Source: Halictus rubicundus (Eukaryota > Arthropoda > Insecta > Hymenoptera > Halictidae). Taken from it: a stretch of 64,000 nt of DNA. Positions 13,039-22,881 of this stretch are shown one piece after another. The stretch lies in the NCBI RefSeq assembly GCF_050948215.1, contig NW_027488833.1, positions 124,001-188,000 on the forward strand. The letters run 5' to 3'. The position numbers and the translations under genes were made by a program. Under the pieces are notes generated by a model. The model worked only from the letters and a program-made list of their open reading frames with translations, made no database searches and was not told the origin of the DNA. The first letter of the stretch is position 1. The number at the start of each line of letters is the position of its first letter.

Positions 13039-13398
13039 GTCTGTCACAAAATACGTTTGAAATTTATCGTTGTCCAAATTCCACTCTGCCAGCGTGTTTT
13101 TTAGAAATTAATTAATGTGTTCGCTGGTGTGCGATTCGGTGACGTTAGATATTTTTAACGTAAAATTTTGGATGTTGAAGGTTCTATCCAAATAATGCAC
13201 CGTAACGGACAGGTAATTTTCATTAGATCTCGAAATCCACCCATCCGTCGCGTCGTGAAAGCAAAGGATTCCGTCTAAAAAAATTACAAAGATTAGTTAC
13301 AGATTTAAAAAAAAAGCATATTTGTAGGGATCTTTGGTGCATAGGGAGTTTTCTTTCAAAGACGAAAGTGAAAGCAATAATATTTAATGATATAGAAT

Positions 13399-13411
13399 AC
13401 ACACGTACACA

Positions 13412-13466
<55 letters not shown>

Positions 13467-13490
13467 GCACGCACGCGCACACACACGCAC
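13399..13490. repeat. (CA)n microsatellite
   Basis: About 90 bp of CA dinucleotides with a few CG interruptions near the right end. Confidence 0.95.
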
Positions 13491-14630
13491 ATTCATACCG
13501 ATAACATAGACGGGCACTCCTTAAGATCTACAGTTCGTAGGACCCACGAGTCAAGGATCCCACACTCGGCCATCCTGCACGATATCTGTCCCCAGATATG
13601 TTTATTTATTCTTCAGTTGATGACATATCCCTAGCCTCATCAATCCATGGTTTCATATATTCTGCCGAAGTCGACGTCTGCTGCGGACCCTCGTGCTCGC
13701 CTATTTTATCTATAACGAAACGATCGTTCCTTAGAGCTCTTGTCACACGATACGGACCTAAATATTTGGACGCAAATTTCAAGCCCGGGCCGTATTGGGT
13801 TCTCTTTATGGCCACCAATTCGCCTTCTTTGTATTGTCGAGCCTTCTTCCTATGTTTATCGTAGCCACGACGATTCTCACGCTGAACTTTTAAAATACAT
13901 TCCTTAGCTTGATTTCGCTGCTCTTCTCTGTTGCTTTGGAACATATCAATCCATTCCCTCTCTATCAACCCACGAATATCTGCGTTATTCTTCATTCTTG
14001 GGTGTGTCCCAAACAACAATCTAAATGGCGTTGCACCGATGCTTCTATGAGGTGTTGCATTTAAAAATTTCTGAGCAATATCCAAATAGCGATACCACTC
14101 ATCCGGTTTGGGCGCAGACAACTTTGTTACTATTGATATAAGTGTCCTATTCACACGCTGTACCTGTCCATTAGCTCTTGGCATTCCTGTTGTTATCAGA
14201 CTGTGTTCTATTGCTTCTGATTTGCAATATTCCCGAAAATCATTCGAAGTGAAAGCAGTGCCACGATCAGAGATAATTTTCCGATTCTTTAAACCGTTTC
14301 TTTAAACATTCTACTACTTCGGAGGTAGCTGTAGTTTTTGTGGCATCCACGACCACGAAAATATGCTTGTAACTCTTTCGTGTGGATGGCAGTGGCCCGA
14401 GATGATCAATGTGATAGGGGGAGTTCCCCTAAAACCGGACGGCATCTAGAACCGGACAGTAGCGATATCTTTAAGATTTGAAATGCAATGCGATTGTCAT
14501 TTCACGTGAGCAGTAGTGGGGATAGATCCAAGCACAATCAGGTTTCGACACGTTCCAGTCGCATGTGCATAGCTGGGAATATCAGTCTGTTAGCGCCAAT
14601 ATGTTTCGGGCCCAATCAGGGACGGCTGCC

Positions 14631-14775
14631 GATGCTTTGAGCGGCGACCTCTGAGAGTCGGCCGATGCTTTGTCCGGCGACCTCTGAGAGTCGGCCGATG
14701 CTTTGACCGGCGACCTCTGAGAGTCGGCTGATGCCTTGAGCGGCGACCTCTGAGAGTCGGCCGACGCTTTGAAAT
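14631..14775. repeat. 33-bp tandem repeat, about 4.3 units
   Basis: Starts of the unit GATGCTTTGA fall at 14631, 14664, 14697, 14730 and 14763, exactly 33 bp apart. The unit contains GGCGACCTCTGAGAGTCGGC. On the reverse strand it keeps an open frame of 11-residue repeats (RPTLRGRRSKH), but no start or context supports a gene. Confidence 0.9.
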
Positions 14776-15355
14776 AGGTGACAGAGACACCGATCCCTAA
14801 TTGCCGATTGCCGACGCTACCGTTGACGCGACGTCATCGGTGACGTGTCGGATGAAGAAACAATCGAGATGATTTCGGGGCGGATCTGGCCACGGAGTGG
14901 GGAAGGCAAGCATGCCTTCCGGTAAGAGGACTGTGGGAGACCGCTCAGCACTTACCCCAGAACCGCTGGACGATACGGGTTTCGATAGACCTCTCTGACA
15001 AGTCCATTGTTGCGTTTAAGTACAAGCTAGTGTATCATACAAATTATAAAGTGTTACATCTATCAATTTTGGTTAGTAGAAAAACTTGTGAGTGGCATTA
15101 TTATGTCTTTTGGTAAGTAGTTTTTTTAATTACCTCTGTATTTTGTATATACAGTGCACTGGTTGATACAAAAAATCATTTTTTTTATGGCTTCGGTGTC
15201 CCCTATCACCGGACAATACAAATCTGAATTTTACTTATTCATATACGTATTAATAATAATTATTCGGGAAGTAATTATTATTATTTTGTTTTCAGTGGTT
15301 AAAAATCACTTAAAAAAATTTTTTTTTGTAAATTAAAGAAAAAATAAATAAATAA

Positions 15356-15661
15356 ATGACCGAGGAGAAAGAAAACAAAAAGAGGATGACAGAACAAATA
15401 AAAAATTCGGGAAATAAGCGTAAGACAACCAGAACATTAAAATTACGAGAGTCAAACTTGAAAACCATTTGCGTGGTTTGTTTAGAAAACAATGAAGAAG
15501 ACTGGATTCAGTGTTTTAGCTGCAAAAAATGGGCACATGAAGCTTGTGCCGATATCCCGAAACTATTTTTAAGCTACTTTCTCAACGTATGTAATGCCCG
15601 GTACCAGGGGACACTTTACGAACTGTGCAAATTCTATACCAAACTTCAATCAAAGTTTTAA
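15356..15661 (+). pseudogene. PHD-like zinc finger, C-terminal remnant of pogo-like transposase
   Basis: A 101-codon frame contains CVVCLENNEEDWIQCFSCKK followed by WAHEACADI, the Cys4-His-Cys part of a PHD-type finger. In insect pogo/Tigger-like transposases such a finger follows the DDE domain. Here the HTH and DDE parts are missing and the last cysteine pair has degenerated (VCNARYQ). A basic segment KNKKRM..KRKTTR precedes the finger. It is probably non-functional. Confidence 0.6.
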
Positions 15662-16383
15662 TTAATTGTTAGAATAAAATTATTTCTTTTCTTGGTTTCT
15701 ACTGATTGATAATGCTGTTAAGTTATAGATAAAATGGTATAGAAGACATGAAATATTTTATTCTTTTATTTATTTAAGAAAAACCTTAAGTGTCCGGTAC
15801 TAGGGGAACTCCCCCTACACATCTAATGGAATATTCCCTTTGTCAATGGAATGTAAAAATCCTTCTTGTCTCCCATGTTTCCTTTCGGCTAGAATGCACG
15901 GAGCACAATTGCGCACCACTTTGTCAACTTTTCATTTTAAGTCTGTGAACCAATAATCTTTTCTAATTAGAGTCTCTGTTTTTGAACTCCCGTAATGGCC
16001 GTTCTCGTGTACGCGTCGAATAATTTGCGATTGCATAGTACGCGGCACTATTAGTTTCACGTCACTCTCAATTTCCTTAAACAAAAGTCCATTCCGCACT
16101 ACGAACCCACTTAATTGTTTTTCATTCACTGCTTCGAAAATCGGTTTCAAACTCTCAACGTCACACTGCGCTTTACGAATTCTGACAATTATGCTATCCT
16201 CGCATTCGTTCATTAACATACACTCCGGTAACGGATTTCGGCTTAACGCATCTACGTGTCTTAAACTATTTCCCGCACGATGTTCTATTTTATAATTAAA
16301 TTCCTCTAATAAAAGAGCCCACCTCGCAACTCGAACACATAAATCTCTCTTAACAAAATTAAACTTTTAACAATTAAAATTTT

Positions 16384-17495
16384 AACAAAATTAAACTTTT
16401 TTCGAGTTTTGTAATACCTGTTGGGTGATTCTTATACACTTTGTCATCCTAAAACCGAATCTGAAAGTAGAATTGCTCCATCACGCAACGTTTTCGAAAA
16501 ATTTTGGTTTTTGTAAAAATGCCCGATTTTGATTGAAAATAATGTGTTACGCAAAAACCAAACACGCGAGAAAGTTCAAGTTTGAGTCAAGAGATAGAGG
16601 AGACTCTCCTCTACATATCCATATAGCCAATTAAATGGTTGTTAAAGTTTGAAAATGTGCCGACGCGGGTACTTTGTACGCTCTATTTTTGTATTTATGG
16701 GAAAAATCCTTTATCTAGCAGGAATTTACTATACAGGAATGCATTCTACAGACATTTCTGGTAAAGAAACCATTCACGAAAAGTATCTGGTTCCCTTAAT
16801 GTACGAGAAGGTTCAGAAAATGTTAATTGACAGCGTGTGCGCGACGCGTTCGCGCCAGACGGTCATTGCAGCCTTTTCTCGACTCGTCAGGGCCGTCGCT
16901 ATGCGTAGTCGACGTTGGTACCACTCAAGTATGTCTTTGCTTACTATGCTTAATTAAATACATTTTTTTTTGTCTTTTTGGGTGCCAATCATTACAAAAG
17001 ATTATAAAAATACGAGTTATAGTCACATTTCATTGTGGAAATGCTTAATAAAGAAAATTGAATACAAAAACTTACCTATTTCTGATGTAAACAAATTAAA
17101 AAGGTTTCCGCCTTGCTTGACGCTTGTTCCTGGTATCCCGATTTTCAATAATAAGTGTCCAACAGTAATCAGCAAGCATCGCACATATGTCTCTTCCATT
17201 GTAACGTTTTTCCATTGTTGAAATATCTTGATGAAAGATTAATGCTGGAATTGTATTCCTTGGTTTGATTTTAAAATAATTTCGTCATAAATATAACAAA
17301 AACAGTCCGGCTGATTTATACACTTCCGCGACATTTTATCGATTTAATATGGAGCAATCTATGTCTTAATTATGTACTTAAATCGATAAAAATAGTCCCA
17401 TTTACATCGTGTTTGGACTTATTTTAATCGGAAGAATCTCGAATGTCCATTGGTATTACAATTATAAAAATAAGACAACAATTACTCAAAATAAA
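16384..17495 (+). mobile_element. CACTG-type foldback family, single-arm copy
   Basis: Closely similar to 38018-39110 from AACAAAATTAAACTTTTTTC to about 17495, so it is one arm plus the central segment of the element at 38006. The CACTG terminus is missing; the left end is a short AT-rich duplication (TTTTAACAA). It truncates the Gypsy pol fragment on its left and is followed by a LINE scrap. It includes an open frame at 16652-16957 related to the one at 16-345; product unrecognised. Confidence 0.6.
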
Positions 17496-17499
17496 ACGG

Positions 17500-17717
17500 G
17501 GGCAGAGAGATGCATATAAGGGAAGTTACAAAGAAAGTAAGAATAGCAATGGCGCAGATATGGGGAATTGGACAAAGAAGGTTCAAAAATAATTTTGAGA
17601 GAAGAATGAGAATATTTAGAAGCATAGTGAAAAGCATCTTACTGTACGCGTCAGAAATCTGGGGATGGATGGAAGCAGAGAAAGTAGAGAAAATACAGGA
17701 GAAATATATAAGGTGGA
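17500..17717 (+). pseudogene. LINE reverse transcriptase C-terminal fragment
   Basis: Reads IREVTKKVRIAMAQIWGIGQ, then RRFKNNFERRMRIF, then LLYASEIWGWMEAEKVEKIQ, which parallels the KRRFGKD and ISYGVEIWGWKEREGMEKLQ segments of the LINE at 32213-37680. It is therefore a 5'- and 3'-truncated scrap of a related but distinct non-LTR family, cut by the solo LTR at 17718. Confidence 0.7.
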
Positions 17718-17997
17718 TGTGGCGGCCCGCGCAAAGAGGACGCCGACCACCGACAAATACACATTGTAAACGCGGCGGCGACCCTCCTCGGAAAGCCGCA
17801 AAGAAACACGTGAAGATCGGCTCCGGGGGCGGTCGCCATCTGTTAGGCAATTGATTGACCCGAGGGAGAGGTGGTCAGTCAAAGGTATGCGATCGACACT
17901 CGCTCGCGAACGTCGGTATAGGACGGTTGATGGTCCACCGACGAATAAAGACGTATACCCGCGAATACGGCCTCAGTCTTTTCACCCGACTCCCACA
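17718..17997 (+). mobile_element. solo LTR, 280 bp
   Basis: Begins TGTGGCGGCCCGC and ends CGACTCCCACA, with GTGGA immediately outside on both sides (17713-17717 and 17998-18002). TG..CA ends and a 5-bp duplication support an LTR. An AATAAA (within GACGAATAAAGACG) lies near the 3' end. It is GC-rich compared with its surroundings and does not match the other LTRs in the window. Confidence 0.75.
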
Positions 17998-18003
17998 GTG
18001 GAC

Positions 18004-18966
18004 CAGAGTTGGGCAAAATATTTATCTAAATAAAAATTTCGAATAACGAATAAAAGATAAAAATATTTTTATTCGTTATTCGAAGGTTCGAATAAAAAAA
18101 GTATCTTTATCCGACGAGTATCGGATAAATACTTTTATCCGACGAGAATTTATCCGACGAATAAAGATAATTTTTTTTATTCGAAGCGGATTTATTCGAA
18201 CTTCGAATAATTTTTTCATCTTTTATCTGTATCTTTTATTCGAAGGCTTCGAATAAATCTTCGAATAACTTTTGCCGAGCGCCGAGCATCAAAGACCCAG
18301 CGACGACAGACGACATACAATGTAAGCGGATGGAGAATCGCGCACGAATGAAAGTTTAAACTTCTAGATTTTTCAATATATCCTCATAAAATTGTGATGA
18401 GCGAATGGAGGGGATTTTCCTGATGAAAATGAGGTCAAATTCGAGTGTAATCGAACAAGTTTCACTGATACGTAATGTTACGATAAAAATTACAATCTCA
18501 TTAAAGACAGTCCAAATGATGTCGTGTTTAGACTCATTTCGATCGGAACAAGCTCTACAACTCGTTCGTCTTAACAATATTGTTCTGATTAAAAACCTAC
18601 AAGCATAAATTGCCAATAATGCACGATTCTCCGTCTGCTTACATTGTAGGCTGTTGGTCGGTCGCTGGTCTTTGAAGTTCGGTGCTCGCGGAGTCCCGAG
18701 ATATCGGTGTGAAACAACTACCAATCCAATTGCAAAACATCATTGTTTTTCATGATATTTTTATGGGACTTGCGCCAACTAATTCGTGGCAATCTTCTGA
18801 TTAAAATGACACTAAACACGGTACAAATTGGACTGTATTTAGCATTTTTATCCGTAGATTTATTCGAAGGCTTCGAATAAATCTTCGGATAACTTTTGCC
18901 AGCTCGACGAATAAACGGCGACGACGGCCGACGAGGACCGACGAGCGTCGAACGTCGAAGACCCAG
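18004..18966. mobile_element. hAT-type foldback element, right side truncated
   Basis: Begins CAGAGTTGGGCAAAATATT and follows 10388-11355 through the left arm and centre (including AGCTCGACGAATAAACGGCG). It stops at 18966 where the mariner-like element begins, so the second arm is lost and no 8-bp duplication can be verified. Confidence 0.75.
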
Positions 18967-18973
18967 ACCCCTA

Positions 18974-20538
18974 CTTGAAGCGCTCGGAAATAGCGTTATG
19001 GAATTATACGCGCTTGAGTCCTTTGCTTATTCGTGAAGAAATAAAATGTACTTTAAATTAAATGTTCAAAATGTCCACCACGGGCTTGTAAACATTTATT
19101 TACTCGAAACATCAAAGTTGTTCTAACATTTTTTAACATTTCGGGAGTCACTGAAGCGCAAGCGTCACGTATTCTTTGTTTCATATCCTCTTTTGTCGTC
19201 GGTGGTTCAAACATAACTTTGTCCTTTACATATCCCCATAAGAAAAAATCTAATGGTGTTAGATCGGGGGATCGAGGAGGCCATTGACGAGGTCCCCCAC
19301 GACTTATCCATTTGTTCCCAAATTTTTCGTTCAAAAATTGCCTGGTGATGATTGCAAAATGTGGAGGAGCGCCGTCTTGTTGGAACCACATTTCTTTTCT
19401 AACGTGCAGTGGCACATCTTCCAAAAGCGCAGGCAAATGATTTGCTGCAGTGATTTGCTGCAATGATAACTTGCAGATGTTACAGTTTCTTGAAAAAATA
19501 AGGTCCAATCACAAAATCTCCTATTAGGCCACACCAAACATTTAAAGACCATCGATGTTGAAAGGGAACACATCGCATCCAATTTGGGTTTTCCACGGCC
19601 CAATAATGCAGATTATGTCTATTTACATGCCCTGAATTCATAAAAGTGGCCTCATCGGAAAAAAGTATTTTGCACAAAAAGTCATTTTTCACAACACCCT
19701 GCAGCCACTCACAAAATCTTACGCGGTGATCGTAATCTGCTATCGAAAGCTCTTGTGATAAAACCATGTGATATGGATGATACTTTTGCCGTTTCAAAAT
19801 TCGTTGAATTGATGAACGACTAATATTTGATGTTTGTGCAAGTGTACGTTGACTAATATGAGGATTTAATGTAATTGCAGCAAGAATACTGGCACTATTA
19901 TTTTCATTAGTGACAGCTTTAGGTTTATTGCGAGTTTTTTTTACACAATTCACCCTGCTCGCGAAGCCGCTTTTCTAAATTATGAAATGTTGCATGACAT
20001 TTTTTGATCCCATAACGTTCAAAAAACACCTAACGTTAATAACATATTCACTTCTGTGTCAAAAGTAGCCATAATCACAATGTTACTGCTTGAATAACAG
20101 CTCTAAACTGAAAACGTTTTCATAGATAAGTGAGTCAAACTCAAGAATTGTAAATATTATTGTTTGTGTTTCTTCATGAATAAGCAAAGGACTCAAGCGC
20201 GTATAATTCCATAACGCTATTTCCGAGCGCTTCAAGTACCTACAACTCGAAACTTCAAACTGTTATATCTCATCATGGAAGTATCTGACAAAAAAATGTT
20301 TCAGACAAAATTCACTTGTTTTTTCCGGTAGAATCTAAATATGTAACATTTTATAGGGGGTTCCATTTAAAATTATAGAGGTACCTCCCCTCCGCCGTTA
20401 AAAGGGAAGGGAGGCCACTTCACGTTTATGTAGTCAGAAAGGCCCTTCAGTTCCATGCAATTTAAGACTAAGAACTTTAAAATCGATGGCATAACTTTCG
20501 AGATATTGAGCTGTTCAGAGTTATGTGGGCCACCCTGT
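18974..20538 (-). mobile_element. mariner-like element (DD41D), left end truncated
   Basis: Inverted repeats of about 70 bp (18974-19044 and 20166-20236, starting CTTGAAGCGCTCGGAAATAG) enclose a transposase relic. The right side continues 300 bp further to CAGGGTGGCCCACATAAC (20538) followed by TA. The same extension follows the same inverted-repeat segment at 42179-42544, so it belongs to the element. Its true ends are thus CAGGGTGG-type with long terminal repeats, and the left copy is truncated. Confidence 0.7.
19053..19953 (-). pseudogene. mariner-family transposase, frameshifted
   Basis: The N-terminal part (19953-19480) has a helix-turn-helix-like stretch ending SSIQRILKRQKYHPYH and the first catalytic block KILFSDEATFMNSG. 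The C-terminal part (19508-19053) has WFQQDGAPPHFA and SPDLTPLDFFLWGYVKDKV. Between the second and third aspartates (QQD and PLD) I count 41 residues, so the triad is DD41D, as in the rosa-type mariner branch. A frame change near 19490, next to a small direct repeat TGATTTGCTGCA, breaks the gene. The spliced length of about 300 residues is slightly short for the family. Confidence 0.8.
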
Positions 20539-20540
20539 AT

Positions 20541-20703
20541 ATAGCAGCCCGTCGAAACAGAGTTAGAGCTTCTTCTTGCATATTTCAGTGCAGAAGGTTA
20601 CATCGTTGTACCTTAAACTCGCCACCGTGTATAAACTTAAACAAAACTCTTCTCGATTTTATTATAAACTGTTCTACTCGATTTCCAAACCCGGAATCCA
20701 ACA
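20541..20703 (+). repeat. 5' LTR, 3' portion only
   Basis: Matches the last 163 bp of the 3' LTR (31305-31467), starting ATAGCAGCCCGTCG and ending AATCCAACA. The upstream 195 bp are missing and the mariner-like end (20538) abuts at a TATA-rich junction. The transcription start region of the provirus is therefore lost. Confidence 0.85.
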
Positions 20704-20706
20704 TTT

Positions 20707-20722
20707 TGGTGTCAGAAGTGGG
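20707..20722 (+). other. primer-binding site, tRNA-Leu type
   Basis: TGGTGTCAGAAGTGGG lies 3 bases after the LTR end. It resembles the complement of the 3' end of a tRNA-Leu including its CCA, with one difference from the usual TGTCAGGAGTGGG. The tRNA identity is inferred from memory of the consensus. Confidence 0.6.
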
Positions 20723-20974
20723 ATGATCTGACGTTCATCGATCTCGTCGAACTCCTGGTTGAAGAAACATCCAGCACGAAGCGTGAACGACAACATTAGT
20801 TGTGAATCGGATCAACGAATACGCAAATCGCTAAGAAGAGAAAACACATTTAAGAAGACATCTACGGTGAGTGTTGTAAGGATTACTCTCATAACTTGAT
20901 TAGGTCTTCCTATATATTTTTTTTCTTTTTCCTCTTTCCTTTTTCCTAAAAATCTTAAATATTCCTTTATAATT

Positions 20975-22354
20975 ATGGCAAATGCACACCAAGCAGACAC
21001 TCTCTCTCCAGAATACTCGTTAAGTTTTTTAATCAAATTAATAACAGATACATTTGACGGTAACAGGTATAAGTTGCGTAGTTTCATAAAACAAGTTGAT
21101 GCCGTTTTTGAATTAGCCAAGCCAGATCAAGTTCATCCATTGTTGTTATACGTAAAAAGTAAAATTACGGGAAAAGCACGCGAACAAATAGCTGTTCACT
21201 GTAATTTAACTACTTGGGATGAAATTTCTGAATTATTGATAACGTTATACCAAGACCAGAAATCGCTTGATCAGTTATTAGAAGATCTACATAGCATGAA
21301 ACAAGAACCTTACGAAAATGTATCACAGTTTTATCAGAGACTAGAAGATTTAAATTCCAAAATATTAGGTACGATCCATAGTACAGAGCGCAATCAAGAA
21401 ACATTAAGCGGACGGTTACTTATGATTAACGATATTACTTTGAATCGATTTATTCTCCATACTCACCCCGCGATTTCGCAGATGCTAAGGTACAGAGAAT
21501 TCAAAAATATGAACAATGCTTTTACTGCCGCCATTGCCGAAGAGAAAGCCTTACGGTTAACATATAAAGAAAATTCTCACGAATGCAGAATTTGTGGTCG
21601 TACAAACCATAATACGAGTAGTTGTTTCAAGAATAGCTCTAATATTCACACAAACAGTTACAATAACGTTAGACCTTCCAATTTTAATCAAATTCGCAAC
21701 ACAAACCCACAAGTACAATCAGTTGGACAGTGTCGTTATTGTAAAAATTTCGGTCATGTCATAGAAGAATGTAGAAAACGTCAGAATAGACAAACACAAT
21801 ATAGAAGTCCTTTTAATCAAACTCGAGAGCATTACAATTCATATAATTCACATGAACAACAAAACTCCTTCAATCGAAACCAACGGTACCCAAATTCTTC
21901 CAATCACAACCAACGATATCCAAATTCTCCCAATCATAATCGACAGTACCCAAATTCTTCTAATCACAACCAACGGTATCCAAATTCTCCCAATCATAAT
22001 CAACACTACCAAAATTCTTTTCGTCCATACCGAGAACAAAACAATACGAGAACCGTAAATTTCCATCAACAGGATTTTCAGGATGTTTCCCAGCTTCCGA
22101 ATCTTCCAAATATGTTTAGAACAAGCAACTGTAGACTTCAACAACCTGAGCATGTGATCATTTCCGAATCATTATTAGCCTCTAATGATTTAACTTATGT
22201 TCTGTTTCAATCTAACAATTCTAATTCCAATGATAAAGTTTTAAAATTTCTTATTGACACGGGTGCTTCAGTTTCATTAATTAAGGCAAGTAGCATATTA
22301 CATCCTACAATAAAAAACAACACGCCTGTAATATTAAATGGAGTTTCGCCGAAT
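20975..22354 (+). CDS. gag: gag and start of protease
   Basis: The frame opens at 20975 (MANAHQADTL) and continues past the solo LTR junction to a stop at 22594 inside the inserted LTR; only 20975-22354 is retroviral. An N-terminal capsid-like region runs to about residue 200. Two CCHC knuckles follow, CRICGRTNHNTSSC and CRYCKNFGHVIEEC, then an Asn/Tyr-rich segment of 10-residue repeats. The protease active site LIDTGASVSLIK lies near 22250, in the same frame, so gag and protease are translated together without frameshifting. The region upstream (20725-20974) is the leader. The protein is truncated by the inserted LTR. Confidence 0.8.
21881..22020 (+). repeat. 30-bp tandem repeat in gag
   Basis: About five copies of a 30-bp unit encode alternating YPNSSNHNQR and YPNSPNHNQR. 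It is an in-frame coding minisatellite after the zinc knuckles. Confidence 0.85.
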
Positions 22355-22359
22355 ACACC

Positions 22360-22876
22360 TGTTCGAAAACTGGCGCGCGCGAACAACACGCGGCGCGCAG
22401 GACTCGCGCGACCACACCAATCACGCGACGCACATCGCCGGGCACCAGCCACTCAGCGACACTCGGAAATTGCGCGACACGCGAACACTCGCATGATTGG
22501 TCGTGGCCCGCTCGCGAACGCTCGGGAAAGATCGCGAACGCTCACCCGGAAGCGACAACACGCGACGAAACATCCAGAAACATCGCGGGTATAAAAGAGG
22601 GAGAGAGCGACCGCGACACCTCTCCTTTTCTTTCTATCGCGCACGTGCAAGCATCAGCTGATTTCGTTACTTCATTCTTTATTCGTTCTTCTTACATCTT
22701 TATTGCGACAAACTCTTGTATTTTTCGGAGGACAAATACAGTTATTTATTGTAAATCTGGCAATCACATTCTTTCCAACTCCTGCAATCACTCCCGTTAT
22801 CATTCACTCCATCTCATTTCATACTTCCATTCAAACTCCCACACTCTCGGCAAAATCAAGTCGAGAGCATCGCACA
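22360..22876 (+). mobile_element. solo LTR, 517 bp, in the protease region
   Basis: Starts TGTTCGAAAACTGG and ends GAGCATCGCACA, flanked by ACACC on both sides (22355-22359 and 22877-22881). It is GC-rich with many CGCG steps. A TATAAAAG box at 22590-22597 with a pyrimidine-rich CTCTCCTTTTCTTTC about 25 bases on looks like an intact promoter. Insert plus duplication is 522 bp, a multiple of 3, so the flanking protease frame is unchanged, though the insert contains a stop. Confidence 0.85.
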
Positions 22877-22881
22877 ACACC

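Larger units (their letters stand above)
9845..13275 (-). pseudogene. hAT transposase relic, interrupted twice
   Basis: Reverse-strand pieces of a hAT transposase appear in the expected order. 13044-13274 gives FHDATDGWISRSNENYLSVT and further on EWNLDNDKFQTYF. 12016-12066 gives TDNAANIVKAVRL. 10357-10379 gives CFAHTLQ, continuing after a probable intron (10266-10356) as LVIKDTIK. 9845-10061 gives KSLFNFLKNVAQQEGDSNTL and then WRQNDTRFPTLTKVARNV. TDGW, TDNAAN and IPCFAHTLQ are family hallmarks around the catalytic residues and zinc-binding region. Internal stops and a shortened middle show it is dead. A solo LTR and a hAT-type foldback element sit inside it, each with target duplications. The dimerisation domain is not visible. 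Confidence 0.75.
14417..15815 (+). mobile_element. pogo/Tigger-like deletion derivative in Gypsy integrase
   Basis: Ends are GGGGGAGTTCCCCTA and its inverse TAGGGGAACTCCCCC, flanked by TA on both sides (14415-14416 and 15816-15817). Only a PHD-like finger remains coding (15356-15661). TA duplication and a C-terminal PHD finger are features of insect pogo-group transposons, so this looks like an internally deleted copy. It also carries a 33-bp tandem repeat. Confidence 0.75.
13606..16350 (-). pseudogene. Gypsy-type pol fragment: RNase H end and integrase
   Basis: On the reverse strand, 16350-16220 reads as the end of an RNase H domain (ARWALLLEEFNYKIEHRAGN). 16219-15932 gives the integrase zinc-binding region, with HENGHYGSSKTETLIRKDYW and a later CAPC. 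15930-14330 contains DVYHIDHLGPLPSTRKSYKH, the first catalytic block. 14184-13606 contains the NGQVQRVNRT block (glutamate replaced), a KYLGPYRV motif and a C-terminal tail. The catalytic core is split by the DNA element at 14417-15815, whose removal with one TA copy restores the frame. A stop and frame change occur near 14200-14310. It is cut off at 16350 by the next repeat. This is a different Gypsy lineage from 20541-31467. Confidence 0.8.

Noticed and set aside
13223..13634. Open frames of Cys-Val or Thr-His repeats
   Set aside because: They read through a CA microsatellite and show no other protein feature.
14590..14790. Reverse frame with 11-residue Arg-rich repeats
   Set aside because: Produced by a 33-bp tandem repeat (unit length divisible by 3); no initiation context or conservation.
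18974..20236. TA dinucleotides next to CTTGAAGCGC taken as the mariner target duplication
   Set aside because: The bases beyond the right one also follow this segment at 42179-42544, so they belong to the element and are not target DNA.
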